From Platycnemis pennipes (lineage: Eukaryota > Arthropoda > Insecta > Odonata > Platycnemididae), in the NCBI GenBank assembly GCA_933228895.1, contig OW121856.1, positions 109,653,027 through 109,717,026 on the forward strand: a DNA stretch of 64,000 nucleotides, read 5' to 3'. The translations under genes were made by a program, and so were the position numbers. The notes below the pieces were generated by a model. The model saw nothing but the letters and a program-made list of their open reading frames with translations. It did not search any database and had not been told where the DNA came from. Within the stretch, counting starts at the first letter, position 1. The number at the start of each line of letters is the position of its first letter. This document shows positions 1-11,376 of this stretch, piece after piece.

Positions 1-490
1 TCATATCCCTAATAGTACGAGGAAAAAGGACATTTCGATTCTGTAAGTTCCGCTATCAATTTCTCTAATTTTGTTATTATGGTCCAGTCTACCATAGTAA
101 GTTGGAGTTCGCAAAATATTTTTAACGTCATCACTGAAAATATTATCTTGGAATTTATTTAAGAGATTAAGTCTAAATTTCAACCTGCGATCTGACAATG
201 ATTCCCAATTTAATTCATTTAATAGCTGGTTACGCTAATAAGGTTATCATACCGTCCCTTTACAAATCTTGCTGATCTTCGCTGCACACGTTCAAGTTCG
301 TTATTTAGACCGATTTCGTAGGGATCCCATACACTGGCAGCATATTCCAAATGAGGTCTAACAAGAGAAAAGTAGCTGATTTTTCGTACATGATCGTCAC
401 ATTTACCCAGTACTCTTTTGATGAATCCCAGTTTACGATTCGCTTGACCCATTATTTCACGCATGCGTTTACCCCAGGAAAGACCCCTGC
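1..490 (-). mobile_element. A1-subfamily CR1/L2-type LINE fragment, runs off the left edge
   Basis: This is the C-terminal coding end of a non-LTR retrotransposon. Translation of the minus strand gives the post-RT signature SLVRPHLEYAASVWDP, then ELERVQRRSARFVKGRYDN, then DRRLKFRLNLLNKFQDN, as in CR1/L2-like reverse transcriptases. The frame is broken near 200-219. Other copies read AGTCTATTAAATG there and this one reads AGCTATTAAATG, a one-base deletion that creates a stop. The 3' UTR and tail lie outside the window. The similarity stops near 490, a 5' truncation. The copy cannot make an active protein. Confidence 0.9.
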
Positions 491-1206
491 GCAATGCACG
501 AAAAGGAGAGGATACAAGGTATGGAGGGAAATAATAATGATAAGAGAGTAATGATGCATGCCTAGGGAGTTAACTTAATGCATGGAAGCAGAAAAACATT
601 AGTCACATCACATTTGTTATTCCGAATATTCCAGGAGAAGGGAAATGAGTGAATGCCATGCTAGGAGAGTCGTGGAAGGGAGGAAGTTGTTTGCTGGAGA
701 TGGAAGTGATGGCGTTGGGTGCAAAGAAGAGATAAGCGAAGACGGCGGGAGGGATTTTGACGTGAGGTCAAGGAGAGGGAAATAAGCTGAGGCAGAGGAC
801 GAAGCAGTTTCCGACACGGATAAGGAAGCGAGAGAGACATGTCGGAGAAGATTTGGAGGCGAAGGGAAAATATTAATGGAGGCTGCCGAAGGTTGAGAGA
901 GAACATGTTGGCCGGAGAATATAGAAAAGCACGAGGAGGACCCCCATGCCTTTAGTATTCAGCGCCGTGGCGCGGGAAAAATGCGAGTTGGTTTTGTTTC
1001 GCAGAGGTCGACCGAACCGGACCAATACCACCCGCCCGCCACTCAATAAACCACATGCAAAGTAATAATCTTTTTTTCTCCTATAATCGTACCGAAATTT
1101 TATGGAGCAGTACATCAGATATAGTAAGGAAGGCAGATAATTTCTCAGGAGTAACTAGTTGGAGGAGTCAAGGAGTTAAAGAGTCTATGGGTGCAGTTTA
1201 CATTTT
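491..1206. other. Unassigned spacer
   Basis: I recognise no gene. Bases 640-910 are purine-rich on the plus strand (GAGGAAG, GGGAGG tracts), which opens several antisense frames. Those frames look compositional and match no family I know. Confidence 0.5.
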
Positions 1207-3366
1207 ACATGCATCTACATAATACCCTGCAAGTTACCTCAAAGGTGTGTGGTAGGGGATTAATTCTCACCATGCACGCACTACATAACATGAATTTAAA
1301 AGAAATAGTATTTATATACTGTTCTAAAAACTTCACTATTTAAAAAGAGATAAAAATAGCCAAGCAAACATGCAAAAACATGCTATTAGTTGGGTTACCT
1401 TCAAGTCCTTATACCAACATGCAACTGTCTATGCTATGGATTTATTCAATCGCATTGGACATATTTACCCTATATCCCTAATTGTACGAGGAAAAAAGGA
1501 CAATTTGAATCTGTCAGCTCGGCAGTCAATTTCACTAATTTAGTAATTATGGTCCAGTATACCACAGTAAGTTAGGTTTCGAAAATATTTTTAATGTCAT
1601 GACTGAAAATATTATCTTGGAATGTATTTATGAGATTGAGTTTACGTTTCAACCTACGACCTGACAATGATTCCCATTTTGATTCATTAATTATACTAGT
1701 TACTCTGATATGGTTATCGTACCGTCCCTCTACAAATCTTGCCGATCTTCGCTGCACACGTTCAAGTTCGTTGTTTAAAACGATTTCGCAGGGATCCCAT
1801 ACACGGGCAGAATATTCCAAATTAGGTTTAACAAGGGAAAAGTAGCTGATTTCTCGTACAGGATCGTCTCACATACCCAATACTCTTTTTATGAATCCCA
1901 GTCTACGATTAGCTTGATCCATTATTCCACGTATGTGTTTACCCCGGGAAAGATCATGTGTCAGTCTTATTCCAAGATATTTAATGGATTCCACGTTTGT
2001 TAATTGATTATTACTTATTTTGTACGTGCCAGGAGGAGAAAAATTCTTTTTCCAAAAATTCATTACAAGAAATTTTTTAAAATTTCATTCTAACCGCCAT
2101 TTAACGCCATTTTTCAATTGCTTCTAGTTCATCATTTATTATTCTTTATCATTTGGGCATGGAATTTCCCTGTACACAACTGCGTCGCCGGCAAATAGTC
2201 GAAGTTTACTTTTGACCACCTTATTTATATCATTTATGTACAGAAGAAACAGGAGTGGACCTATCACACTACCTTGTGGACCACCTGAAGTGACTTCAAT
2301 TGACGGGGAGGTAACACCATCCAAAACAACCCTTTTTACCATATCATGTAGGAAATCATTTATCCTTGATATATTACCTGATTCATTTCATGCATAGATT
2401 CGACCAGATAAATAAGATTAGAGAGATAGATTGTCGTACAGATAGATTCAAAATGGCATTTTTCCCCCGTACTATAAGAGAACAGAATAGGCAGCATAGG
2501 AAAGGGATAGGTAGGGGAAATATTTTAGAGTATTCTGTAGTGCATGATGCATGCATTAACCCCTCAAATACTATAGATACTAACAATCTAGTTGCATGAG
2601 ACCCTTTAGTTGCTTGCTTGCATGCTAGTAGTGAATGCTTGGTGACCTTCACCCCCTGCCACACACCCTCGCGGTGGCTTGCAGGGTATCGTGTAGATGT
2701 AGATGTAGATTACCGTCCTACCTATAGGATTTTAATTTCAAAATTAGATTGCTATGAGACACCTTGTGAAAAGCTTTGTGAGATGGAAAAATATTGCATC
2801 CATTGGGATATTATTTTCGCCAGAAACTAAAATATCGTGGGAAAAGAGAATAAGTTGAGTTTCACATGGATTATTCCGGAAACCATGCTGAACATTGGAC
2901 AATAAATTCTGGCTATCTAGGTGCCCCATTAATGAACTCACAAATATGTTCCAGGACCTTGCATGAAATGGATGTGAGAGATATAGGTCTGTAGTTAGAT
3001 GGCTGCTCCCTATCACCACGTTTAAAAATGGGTGTTACATCGGGTGATTTTCAACCCATCGGTACGACGTGTTCGGTCAGGGATTTATTAAATACTATTT
3101 CAAGGTAGGGGGAAATTTCGGAAGCTAACTCTCTATATACGGGGGAGGGAATTTGATCAGGGCCAGGAGATTTCTTTGGGCTTATATCTTAGAGTAACTT
3201 TTCAATACAGGAAATTTCAATTGGCTGCATCAGCCGCTGAAAAAGGTCAGGTAATACGATAGTTGAATCTGCGGAAGGTGGTGTAAAAACTGTTTGGAAG
3301 AAGGAATTCAGTAAGTTAGATTTGTCAAGAGCATTTGTGTCCATTTCACCCTTATCACTTTTAAAT
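1207..3366 (-). mobile_element. Long A1 LINE copy, coding frame broken, interrupted by a nested A2 LINE
   Basis: This is the longest family A copy at one site. The 3' tail begins at 1207 as the antisense of (GTAGAT)n. Reading 5' to 3' on the minus strand, there is the linker before the RT (ALDKSNLLNSFFQTVF), NYRP-type and LTSISCKVLEH-type RT motifs, then motif A near 2750-2830. The VTSGGPQGSVIGPLLFLLY block lies near 2240-2290, and the catalytic box reads FAGDA instead of FADDA. The C-terminal SARFVEGRYDN region is at 1700-1740. Several frameshifts and stops split it, and 2392-2710 is a foreign insert. The lost Asp and the breaks make it a dead copy. The 5' end, with any endonuclease domain, is missing. 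Confidence 0.88.
2392..2710 (+). mobile_element. A2 LINE 3' end nested in the A1 LINE
   Basis: Starting at ATTCGACCAGATAAATAAG it carries the last codons of the A2 ORF, the A2 3' UTR and the tail CCCTCGCGGTGGCTTGCAGG followed by (GTAGAT)n. Antisense A1 sequence continues on both sides: the RT GPQGS block on the left, motif A on the right. Comparison with the uninterrupted A1 copy near 33715 shows that the flanks join almost without loss. It is severely 5'-truncated. Confidence 0.88.
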
Positions 3367-3520
3367 TAATGGACAAAAATATACATATTTTAAGCATATT
3401 TGAACTGGACCCAAAGAAATGGCTCACCTGGTACTGAGACGCAGATATTGAGAAGCATCATTTTTGGTGACGACATTTGGAGCGAGACACTGCCACTCTA
3501 CTGCCATCACCCTACTCCGT

Positions 3521-3606
3521 CTACATCTACACGATACCCTGCAAGCCTCCGCGAGGGTGTGTGGCAAGGGGTGAAGATCACTAAGCATGCACTAATAACA
3601 TGCCAT
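3521..3606 (-). repeat. A2-type LINE tail-only fragment
   Basis: Only the terminal 85 or so bases of an A2 element are present: antisense (GTAGAT)n, the GCAAGCCTCCGCGAGGGTGTGTGGCA hairpin region, and TGCATGCTTAGTGATC in sense. Similarity ends near the TGCATG motif. Confidence 0.8.
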
Positions 3607-4722
3607 GAGATGGCCGCTCAACAGGTCCCTGGAATCAAGAAAGAAGTGAAATAAGTGAAGTGAAGTGAAGAAATATCGCGCACAAATGTAAGGCATCAAC
3701 CTTCCAAAGCGCATCAGTGCTTCAACTACGCTCTCATGAAGAAGCCTAATTGGCACCATGATTTACCCTTGGCTGCCCAGGCACCACGAAGGCCTCGAGT
3801 AGGACATCCTCCCACATTTAACCCCGAAACACCGCAAAAGACCACCACGAATTGATTACCTTTCCCAATTGTGTACAGTCAGCAAGCAATATGCCGAATT
3901 CACATTTCATTCTGACTTGTTCCGAGTTCAAACCTGATCAGATTCCGTCAACACAATCTCATACATGAAAAGTTTGGCGTCGAGAATCAGAGTATTAATG
4001 TCTATAGTATCTTGACGTGTAAATTCGAACACAATTTTGAAGGTCTAATGGACATCGCAGGTATAATGATCATATATCAGGCCCTCGACCATCTAGTAAA
4101 ATTACCATGACATCACAAGACATTATTGCATACCGTAACTTCTTCATACATGTCTTTCTTCTTTATTCAGTAAAACCCTTAAATTGATAAGTTGACGATG
4201 GCTGAGTCCTTAAGAAAAGAAAGAGGGATTCAAATATGCCAAATTTAAGATGAAAAATAAAACCATGTGGTATTGCAAAATGGTAAGCTGCTGCTCTGCA
4301 AAGACCCAGCATGTCCAAATTTTGATGTCAGCTGTAATGACATACAACTAAATAGCAAATATATAATAATAATTCTGTTGTGAAAGGATAGCGAACTAGC
4401 CTCAAATGCCTTAGCGTACATTAAAATTGGCCATATTGGTACATTAAAATTATCATAGAATTAATAAGCTACTCTAATTTCATCAAATGGGTATTCAAAT
4501 TTTTTTGGGGCATTCATCTCTGTTTTCTCTAGAGGTTTTTGCCATTTACGTCTCTTATTATAAGTATTTATAGGTGTATGGCTATAATTTTGCTCCTTGC
4601 TTCTCTACAATCGACAAACCACATTTAACTCTAGCTTTAAATTTAAGTCATTTTCAGCACATCTGAAAACCTAATTAAGGTTCTCTTCGTGAAAATTAAT
4701 AAGATCAAAATATATTTCTTTA
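3607..4722. other. Unassigned AT-rich stretch
   Basis: No convincing gene or known repeat. There is a short GTGAA/GAAGT run at 3645-3670. Confidence 0.5.
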
Positions 4723-4916
4723 GTGGAGAATACAAACTTTGCAAATTTCACTCAACAGATCAGAAAGAAGACACGAATACCACGCAATATCGCCAGAATC
4801 TACGGATTTCATTCACTCAATAGATTTATTCACGACCCGGGTTTCAACACATTGTGTCATCATCAGGTGACAAAATGTGTTGAAACCCGGAAATTTGCAA
4901 AGTTTGTATTCTCCAC
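4723..4916. repeat. Nested inverted repeat / foldback unit
   Basis: Outer arms of 26 bases (4723-4748 and 4891-4916) are exact inverse complements, GTGGAGAATACAAACTTTGC and so on. Inside lies a second inverted repeat, 4837-4859 against 4868-4890, with one mismatch (CCGGGTTTCAACACATTGTG) and an 8-base loop TCATCAGG. The region between the left outer and left inner arm (4749-4836) has no matching partner. It could be a small foldback or MITE-like insertion. No transposase is nearby. Confidence 0.7.
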
Positions 4917-5801
4917 CAAGGAAAAATTTCACAAAGTTACCCCTGAAACAGTTCGTTTTCTATATTTCTTTAATTGGTCTTTCTAATCTTACGTGTTCAT
5001 TGAATCTTATATTTTTGAATCGAACCTTGCATCAGATCGTGAGAAATGTACTTTAAGATCAAATAAAAGTTTACTGGTAGTGAATATGCAATATATTTTT
5101 TGAAATTCCAATGGGGTTTTGGGGACACTTTGACAAATACAGTTCTACCCTTTACACAGATAGCTGTGCAATGGCGTATCCGATTATCTTCCAAGCGGAA
5201 TTAACACAAACAAGGTTTCTTATTTAGATGGAATAACTTTGCATCATTGGAAATCCTTTGGAGTAAATTACGTGAAATTGAGACAGCACAATACTCGGAA
5301 ATGGCACACTTCAATGGGTCTGCCACTGCCGTTTCACAGCAAACGCAGCACAGTCGGAATACCGCGAGTGGCTGCGTGTAACTGAAGGACACCAATGAAA
5401 TAATAGATTCTGTGAATGGGGTTAGAGGCGCCAATCCTTGGACGGCCTCTCATTCGAGGCGAGGCGTTTCTGGCGGTTTCTCTGGTGATTCGGCTGCGCT
5501 CAGGCATAAGGGAAGTGGAACCAGCCTGGATTAGTCGCCAATGCTCCCCGTGTCTCATCACTCGCGGCGGATTACTGTGTGTCGGTCTTCGAGTTGCTGC
5601 GGGGACGTCGACACTTCAAGCGACTGATCCAACGGCTATTGGCAACCAATGCTTGTACTTCGCGTACTAACGGAAATCGAAATTTACTGCTTGCAATCTG
5701 AAGGCTGAGATGCTATCAGCCACCGTGACATCCAATCCCAAAGGAATAAACAACTTCTAAATGGAACCCCGGATTTTGATAAACCAACATAAAATCTATC
5801 T
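4917..5801. other. Unassigned, including a GC-richer block at 5410-5660
   Basis: Bases 5410-5660 are richer in CpG than their surroundings and open an 84-residue plus-strand frame and a 75-residue minus-strand frame. Neither resembles a family I know. It might be a host exon, a promoter island or part of an uncharacterised repeat. The sequence alone does not decide. Confidence 0.35.
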
Positions 5802-5890
5802 GCATCTACGTAATACTCTGGGAGCCACCACGAGTGTGTGTGGCAGGGGTTTCAGGATCACCAAACATGCACCATTTACAAGCAAACAAA
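5802..5890 (-). repeat. LINE tail-only fragment, antisense
   Basis: Antisense tail GCATCTACGTAATAC followed by GCCACCACGAGTGTGTGTGG and the ACCAAACATGCACC motif. It lies about 60 bases from a plus-strand A3 copy, giving a 5'-to-5' arrangement. Confidence 0.75.
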
Positions 5891-5951
5891 AGCTAACTAC
5901 GCTGGGAATCCAACATTTGCACCTCAATTTTAGATATCCACCTCTGTAGGA

Positions 5952-6405
5952 CAGATAGGTTCAATGAAGATGTTACATATGTTATGAACCCCTGCGTATT
6001 ATAATATATTTGAGAAGATAAAGAAGGTAGAGTGATAGACTGCCCCACCGATAGATTTCAAATGTCATTTTTCCCGAGTACTATAAGACAACATACGAGG
6101 CATCATAGCAAAGGGATGGGTTGGTGTCATATTGTTGGAGTAGTGCTTTTTTTTAGCCTATTAACCGAAGTATGTTAGGTTAAATTAGATATTTATGTGT
6201 AGAGAAATGCCTTTATAACTAGTAATTCCTTCATTACTATACAGATACTAACCATGTAATCGCACGTAGCCTATATATGTAACATGTCAGCATGTAGTAA
6301 TAGCATTTCCTTTCCTCTTAGCTGCATGTAAATGGCGCATGCTTGGTTATCTTCAACCACTGCCACACACCCTCACGTTTTCTCGTAGGATATTACGTAG
6401 ATGTT
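5952..6405 (+). mobile_element. Divergent (A3) family A LINE 3' end
   Basis: Related to A2 but strongly diverged. Shared landmarks are AACCCCTGCGTATTAT, GATAGATTTCAAATGTCATTTTT, CGAGTACTATAAGACAACAT and GCATCATAGCAAAGGGAT, then a tail reading CACTGCCACACACCCTCACG with TAGATG at the end. It shares the reading ACCCCTGCGTATT with the copy at 20442, which supports a third subfamily. The coding frame is broken. Confidence 0.75.
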
Positions 6406-7499
6406 AATGCACAGACAACTATCTCCCTAAGTATACGCTTTTTTTATACAACTGAAAAAAAAGTCATAACTTTTTTTGAAGAGGAAATAAATTTTTATTT
6501 AATTTTGTTAAAAACGAAAAGAAAGGGAAAATATAGACCAACTCTGCGTAATCAGTAGAATGCTGAATTCGTGGAACTTGGGAGAGAATAAAGGTCGGAT
6601 TAGTGGGTGGAAACAAGCACCGGAGGCAGCAGATTCGAGGTGCACGCCGGCCTCGGCCTTTGGCGCCTGGCAGAGGGTCCCAGCGAACGAGTCGGCGAAT
6701 TGATAACACAGCTGGATAACCTTGGAGGCGATCCATATTTCAAGCTTCTCGGAAGCAATGGAAAACATGAACACGGGGCAACTGAATAAATTAGTCCTGG
6801 GAGGAGATTATATCAGTGCTTATTTCAAAAGATACACTTGCTGCGGAATGAAGAACAGATTTGATGAAAAAACACCACGATGGGCGATATTTTCAGATGG
6901 GATATCGAAAAAAGTCTGCCGATTAAAATGCAAATGTTCTATCCCATCAAGTTATGACAGGGAAAGAAATGAAGTATCCTTTCTTCTTTTGGTCCAGGGA
7001 CCTAGAAGACAGCCATTGGAAATTTTTCATATCATTCACGACTTATGTTGCATACCAACATGCAATGGCAGGGTAAATCGTAAAAGCGTTAAATTACAAA
7101 GCCAAAAATCAGAAGGATATCAAGAGATTTCATCGCCAAAATTAGGAATATACCTGACCTAAATATTTATATTATGGACGACTGACCGTCAATCCCGCAC
7201 GTACGTATTAACGAAAAGTGCTTTCCAAATGGAGCTGTGGAAGTTGAACGAAAGAAGAATCCTTGGCTGTTGGGTTGATGTTGTCATAAAACATAAGTTA
7301 CCCTGTGCCATTTTAATGTTTGAATGGGAACCAGATTGGTTTCCAGTCAAAACATTTGCGGAGGTTTTAAGCATTGAAATTATGTTTCGTTAATTATATA
7401 TCGTAGATATTCTTTTAACAGTTTACTCAGCATAATAGATCGTGATGAAATAACCAAGATGTAGAGTAAAGAGAGAGCATTTATTTTATTATGATTTTA
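6406..7499. other. Unassigned, contains an unsupported 146-codon frame
   Basis: A plus-strand frame from 6722 to 7162 is open for 146 codons. Its predicted product has a Cys-rich stretch (CRLKCKCSI, DLCCIPTC) but matches nothing I recognise. A frame of this length is expected by chance a few times in 64 kb, so I do not call it a gene. Bases 6600-6730 are GC-richer. Confidence 0.3.
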
Positions 7500-7677
7500 T
7501 TCCATTACCACTGAAAAGAGCACATATGGCCTTTAGATCGGGGTATCTTTTTAACAATTAATAACAGACGAGCACACACATCCATGTCCTGAGTGGATAA
7601 AAATCCACTTAGACAGGAACTCGAACCCGCGACCTTAATCTCAGAGGTGAGGACTTAAGCACGCCGCCACCGGGGCC
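7500..7677 (-). mobile_element. tRNA-derived SINE
   Basis: The minus strand starts GGCCCCGGTGGCGGCGTGC, a degenerate box A region, then has the box B-like GGTCGCGGGTTCGAGTTCC about 40 bases on. An unrelated body follows, with GGATTTTTATCCACT and AAAGATACCCCGATC. Spacing of the two internal RNA polymerase III boxes fits a tRNA-headed SINE. No acceptor-stem pairing follows box B, so this is not a tRNA gene. The 3' boundary is approximate. Confidence 0.7.
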
Positions 7678-7970
7678 GAATTTTGAGGGTTGTATATAAT
7701 TCGACTAGAAATTAATTTTAAAATACATATACTCAACAGTCATAATTTTCAATTAAATTCATATTTGCAATTTTTGGCACATTCATTCAACAACGCTTCC
7801 TTCATGGCAATAGAACCGCCTCTTTCGAAATATTCTGCACCCGATTCCCTCTCATGATCCCCCAGGACGTCCATCGCCATTCGTACTCAACTCGCGTGAA
7901 GCGCAGGGAGAAGAAAACGCATACAACAATCCTCGAGGAAACGAATGCGTTGAGAATGAAAAAATATTTC
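7678..7970. other. Unassigned spacer
   Basis: No recognised gene or repeat. Confidence 0.5.
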
Positions 7971-8540
7971 AGTATGCAGCCAGTGTATGGGATCCTAATG
8001 AATTAGGTTTGATCAGAGAACTAGACAGTGTGCAGCGTAGAGCAGCTAGGTTCGTTAAAAGGTGTTACGATAGGTTGAGCAGTGTTTCAGAATTAATACA
8101 ATAATTAGCGTGGGAATCATTATCAGAGCGTAGGTTATAGTACAGATTAGATCTATTAGAGAAATTTCAATCGGATAGCTTTACTGAAGATGTTAGGCAC
8201 ATATTAAAAACACCAGCGTATTATGCTACAGTCAACCATATAAATAAGATTAGAGAAATAGATTGTTGTACTGATAGATTCAAAATGGCATTTTCCCCCT
8301 TTACTACATGAGAACAGAATAGGCAGCATACCAAAGGGGTAGGTAATAGTTGAAATATTTTAGAGTAGTCTTTAGTGCATGACGCATGTATTAATCCCTT
8401 AAATACTATAGATACCAACAATCTAGTTGCATGAGACCCTATAGTTGCTTGTTTGCATGTCGGTAGTGAATGATTGGTGATCTTCACCCCCTGCCACACA
8501 CCCTCGCGGTGGCTTTCAGGGTATCGTATAGATGTAGATT
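7971..8540 (+). mobile_element. A2 LINE, 5'-truncated copy
   Basis: It starts at AGTATGCAGCCAGTGTATGG and includes the coding signature GLIRELDSVQRRAARFVKRCYDR, then LEKFQSDSFTEDVRHILKTPAYYA. The A2 3' UTR and the tail CCCTCGCGGTGGCTTTCAGG plus GTAGATGTAGAT follow. In-frame stops (LIQ then TAA near 8101) and small changes make it non-coding. A direct copy of the same region at 27110 allows alignment. Confidence 0.9.
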
Positions 8541-8621
8541 TCCACCTTGGCATCGTTGGAGGAAATCCGCGTGCTCACAGGGAAGGAGTTAGTGACCCTG
8601 TCAGGGTGACTGTTGCGAGGT

Positions 8622-8659
8622 AACCCCCTGCCACTCTCCCTCGCGGTGAATCGCAGGTG
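8622..8659 (+). repeat. Variant family A tail hairpin
   Basis: ACCCCCTGCCACTCTCCC then TCGCGGTGAATCGCAGG keeps the CCTGC...GCAGG outer stem of the LINE tail with altered inner bases. No (GTAGAT)n follows. It is a diverged tail or a related element. Confidence 0.5.
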
Positions 8660-9020
8660 CTGTGAATGTGAAGGGAAAGCTGATGCATGGTGCGAGGCGT
8701 GAACGAGGATAAGGAGACGAATGAACGAGATGAGCAAAAAATACCGAACAAATATGGGGTATGCTCCCGAAAACTTGAAGGATGGAGAAAGACAGGAGAG
8801 AGTAGGCGGTGGCGGCGTGTAAACACTTATATCTTAAAAGTTGAAGACGATGTGGAGAGTTTGTGGAGACAGAAAGCGGACGAAACGAGACGCGTAAGAA
8901 TGAGACGGAGGGAGCAAGAGAGAAGGCCGAAGAAAAGGCCATCTAAATATGCACGTCTCAGTGAATTCCACGTATTCATCTCAATCAAAGTTTTTTTGCT
9001 GTTTCACGCTATCCTCAGGT
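8660..9020. other. Purine-rich unassigned stretch
   Basis: A 119-codon plus-strand frame (8687-9046) encodes mostly Arg, Glu and Lys. It runs straight into a LINE fragment at its end. The purine bias explains the openness, and I see no domain. Confidence 0.4.
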
Positions 9021-9311
9021 TCGTAGTTACGTTATTAGGGATATGAATAACGGTAAATATATCCAGTACGAGTCAAGCAATGGATAACATTGGTAGCTGC
9101 ATGCTGGTATGAGGACTTAAAGCTAACCCAATCAACAGCTTGTTTTTGTATGTGTGCTTTGCTATTTTTATCTTTTTTTAAATAACGTCGTTTTGAAAAG
9201 TACCTATAAAAGTACTGATCCTTTTTTTTTGCATGATATGTAGTGCATTTGGTGTCACCCCCTGCCAAAAACCTTTATGGTGGCTTGCAGGGTATTGTGT
9301 AGATGTAGATG
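9021..9311 (+). mobile_element. A1 LINE 3' UTR copy
   Basis: It contains the end of the A1 ORF (TTAGGGATATGAATAACGG) and the UTR landmarks GGTAGCTGCATGCTGG and TTTGCTATTTTTATC. The tail is CCTTTATGGTGGCTTGCAGG with TGTAGATGTAGATG. Truncated to about 290 bases. Confidence 0.88.
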
Positions 9312-11376
9312 TTACAGTAGAAACCAGTAATAAAAAAATATTGTTTTCAATAAAGCTATGTAAATCTCTAAGAAGTTAATCTAAATCAAGGAAATATTCC
9401 ACAGATTGAAATTTTTTTTCTTTCAATAAAAAAGAGTTGACTGTGAATCGTAGGACGAAGAAACCTGTAAACCTTTAGCAGCAGCCCCAATTGGACAGAC
9501 GCAAGCGAAGATTTCTAGAAGAATTGGGTTTTCCCGAGGAAATATTATTTACCGCGGTGGCTACTTGCCGAGAAATAATTACAGCCTCCGTGCAGCAGAT
9601 AAATCGGCCAAGTTCGCAGCAGGCGGACGACGCCAGGCGACTGTTTTCCCTCCAGCTTGATGCGCCCCCCCTCTCACTCCGTGCAACAGGTCTGCCATCT
9701 GGAGTGAAATGTAGAGACTCTTGGCCGCCTTCCCCAAACAAGTGGCAAACACAAGGCGGGCGGGGGCTTCCCCAAAGGAACAGAAGAAGGACGATATTTC
9801 CTCTTGGGGGAAGGGGAGCGCCGACCGGCTCCTATCCCTAGGGATCACCCCCCACTCCACGTCAAAGGACGTCTCCCCAACCCCCGTCCACTCGCCGAAA
9901 ACAATGGGATCCCGGGAAAAAACTGACGCCCCCTTTTCATCACTTTCTCCATAAATGTGAGTAATCTCTTCAAACACAACGACAGCGCGATGAAAATAAA
10001 GCGGACATAAATATACAGTAAACCAAACATCAATTCATACCGGAAATCCCCTACGCCCGCAAATGTTTCCATTGAAGTTCAATATTTTTGCGTGTAAAAA
10101 CCTGGAAAGTAGTTGATTACATATTTAAGTCTCGTAGTAATCGCTATAAGACTTCAATCTGACCGTTTAAAAGATTACATTTTCAATGACATTAAGGAAG
10201 ATGACGCTTCCAATTCACCACTGAAATGGTTAACTGTAGAAATAACTCGAAGGATAGAACTGGCTCCAAACCTCCAACTGCCTGGGATAAATCTCATATT
10301 GTTATGTACGACGAGTTCATAAATTACTATTTACATTACTATGTACGGTTTTTTCTCGCCAGATACATAAAAATACATGCCTTGGGAATGAAAGCCATTC
10401 TTTTAATCGTGAGAAGTAAAACAGTGAGTTGGCTGCGTTAAGTTTTGATTACATAATAAATTTAATTAACTGCATCACGCAACAGTTTATCTACAACGGG
10501 AAGTTTTTAAATGAAACGAGCCGTTTCCGTCATCTCCTCTGAAATTGTTTAATTTTACGACGTGTTTCGGCATTTCAATGTCATAGTTACGTGATTTACA
10601 CACACTCACATACATTCACTTACATACTGTATCCAGAGAGGGCAACAGAAGAGGGGATCATTGTTGCACGCTAATAATTCGTTTCGGTCAAGGAAGTTAC
10701 AATGTATTGGAGACATGGCAGCTGATGTGAGAAGCCAGCGGCTTTCTTGGTAGGTACGGACATCAGGACACGTTGGTTTCCGTCAACCAATCACGAGCGA
10801 TTTGAAAATCAAGTTGGGGGTAAATGTTTCGATGAGGGTGACACTTTTCAAAAACATTGTTCGGCCACTGAAAATCGTCCTTTCTCGATGAAATTTTGAC
10901 AACAAAATCTGCTATGTTCACACTTCACTCACGCTTGAAAAGTTTTGGAAAATGGTAAAAACTTACGGTTTTACCCCAATTGGAACCCAAGAGGTGAGTG
11001 TTCGCCTCGCCGCCATATTGGAAAACGGCAGTGTTTTTTATCTACCGTCGATCGTGATACACCACCAACAATTGAGCCGCTACGTTGCCGTTCACCGTCC
11101 GTTTCCGTCACGTCAGAAAACGTTCATCGTAATCCCGCCTAAGACCACATGTATTACAAGATGGCAGTAAGGCTAAACCATTGGAAAGCTGAAGGTTGAA
11201 GAATCGGGTTGCTCAAAGACAATCTAACGTGGTGGAATGCCCAACACCCCCTATATTGCTGGCTGCTAGGATGATAAACTTATGCCACTAAGATAAAATT
11301 TGGGTGAGATTTCACTCTTATTTTTCCACGAATGCACATGCAGCCTGAATGAAAGGCTATACACGATGTCTAATTT
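9312..11376. other. Unassigned, with a CpG-rich block at 9490-9960
   Basis: Bases 9490-9960 are GC- and CpG-rich and leave 116 (plus) and 132 (minus) codon frames open on both strands, which is a compositional effect. It could be a CpG island or a first exon of a host gene, but no splice pattern or protein family supports that. The remainder is AT-rich. A 72-codon frame at 10952-11170 has no recognisable match. Confidence 0.35.

Noticed and set aside
3521..3606. CRISPR-like dispersed repeat (about ten similar short pieces)
   Set aside because: Pieces are scattered, on both strands, and match LINE ends. There are no regular spacers or cas genes, and the genome is animal.
5410..5660. Possible rRNA fragment because of GC content in an AT-rich setting
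   Set aside because: I could not align it with any conserved 18S or 28S block.
6722..7162. 146-codon frame with some Cys pairs
   Set aside because: Length is within chance expectation for six frames over 64 kb, and no family or splice context supports it.
7600..7677. tRNA gene on the minus strand
   Set aside because: Boxes A and B are present, but acceptor and T stems do not close and a SINE body follows. The same holds for 52575-52647 and 53150-53221.
8687..9046. 119-codon Arg/Glu-rich protein
   Set aside because: Purine-tract artefact that reads into a LINE end.
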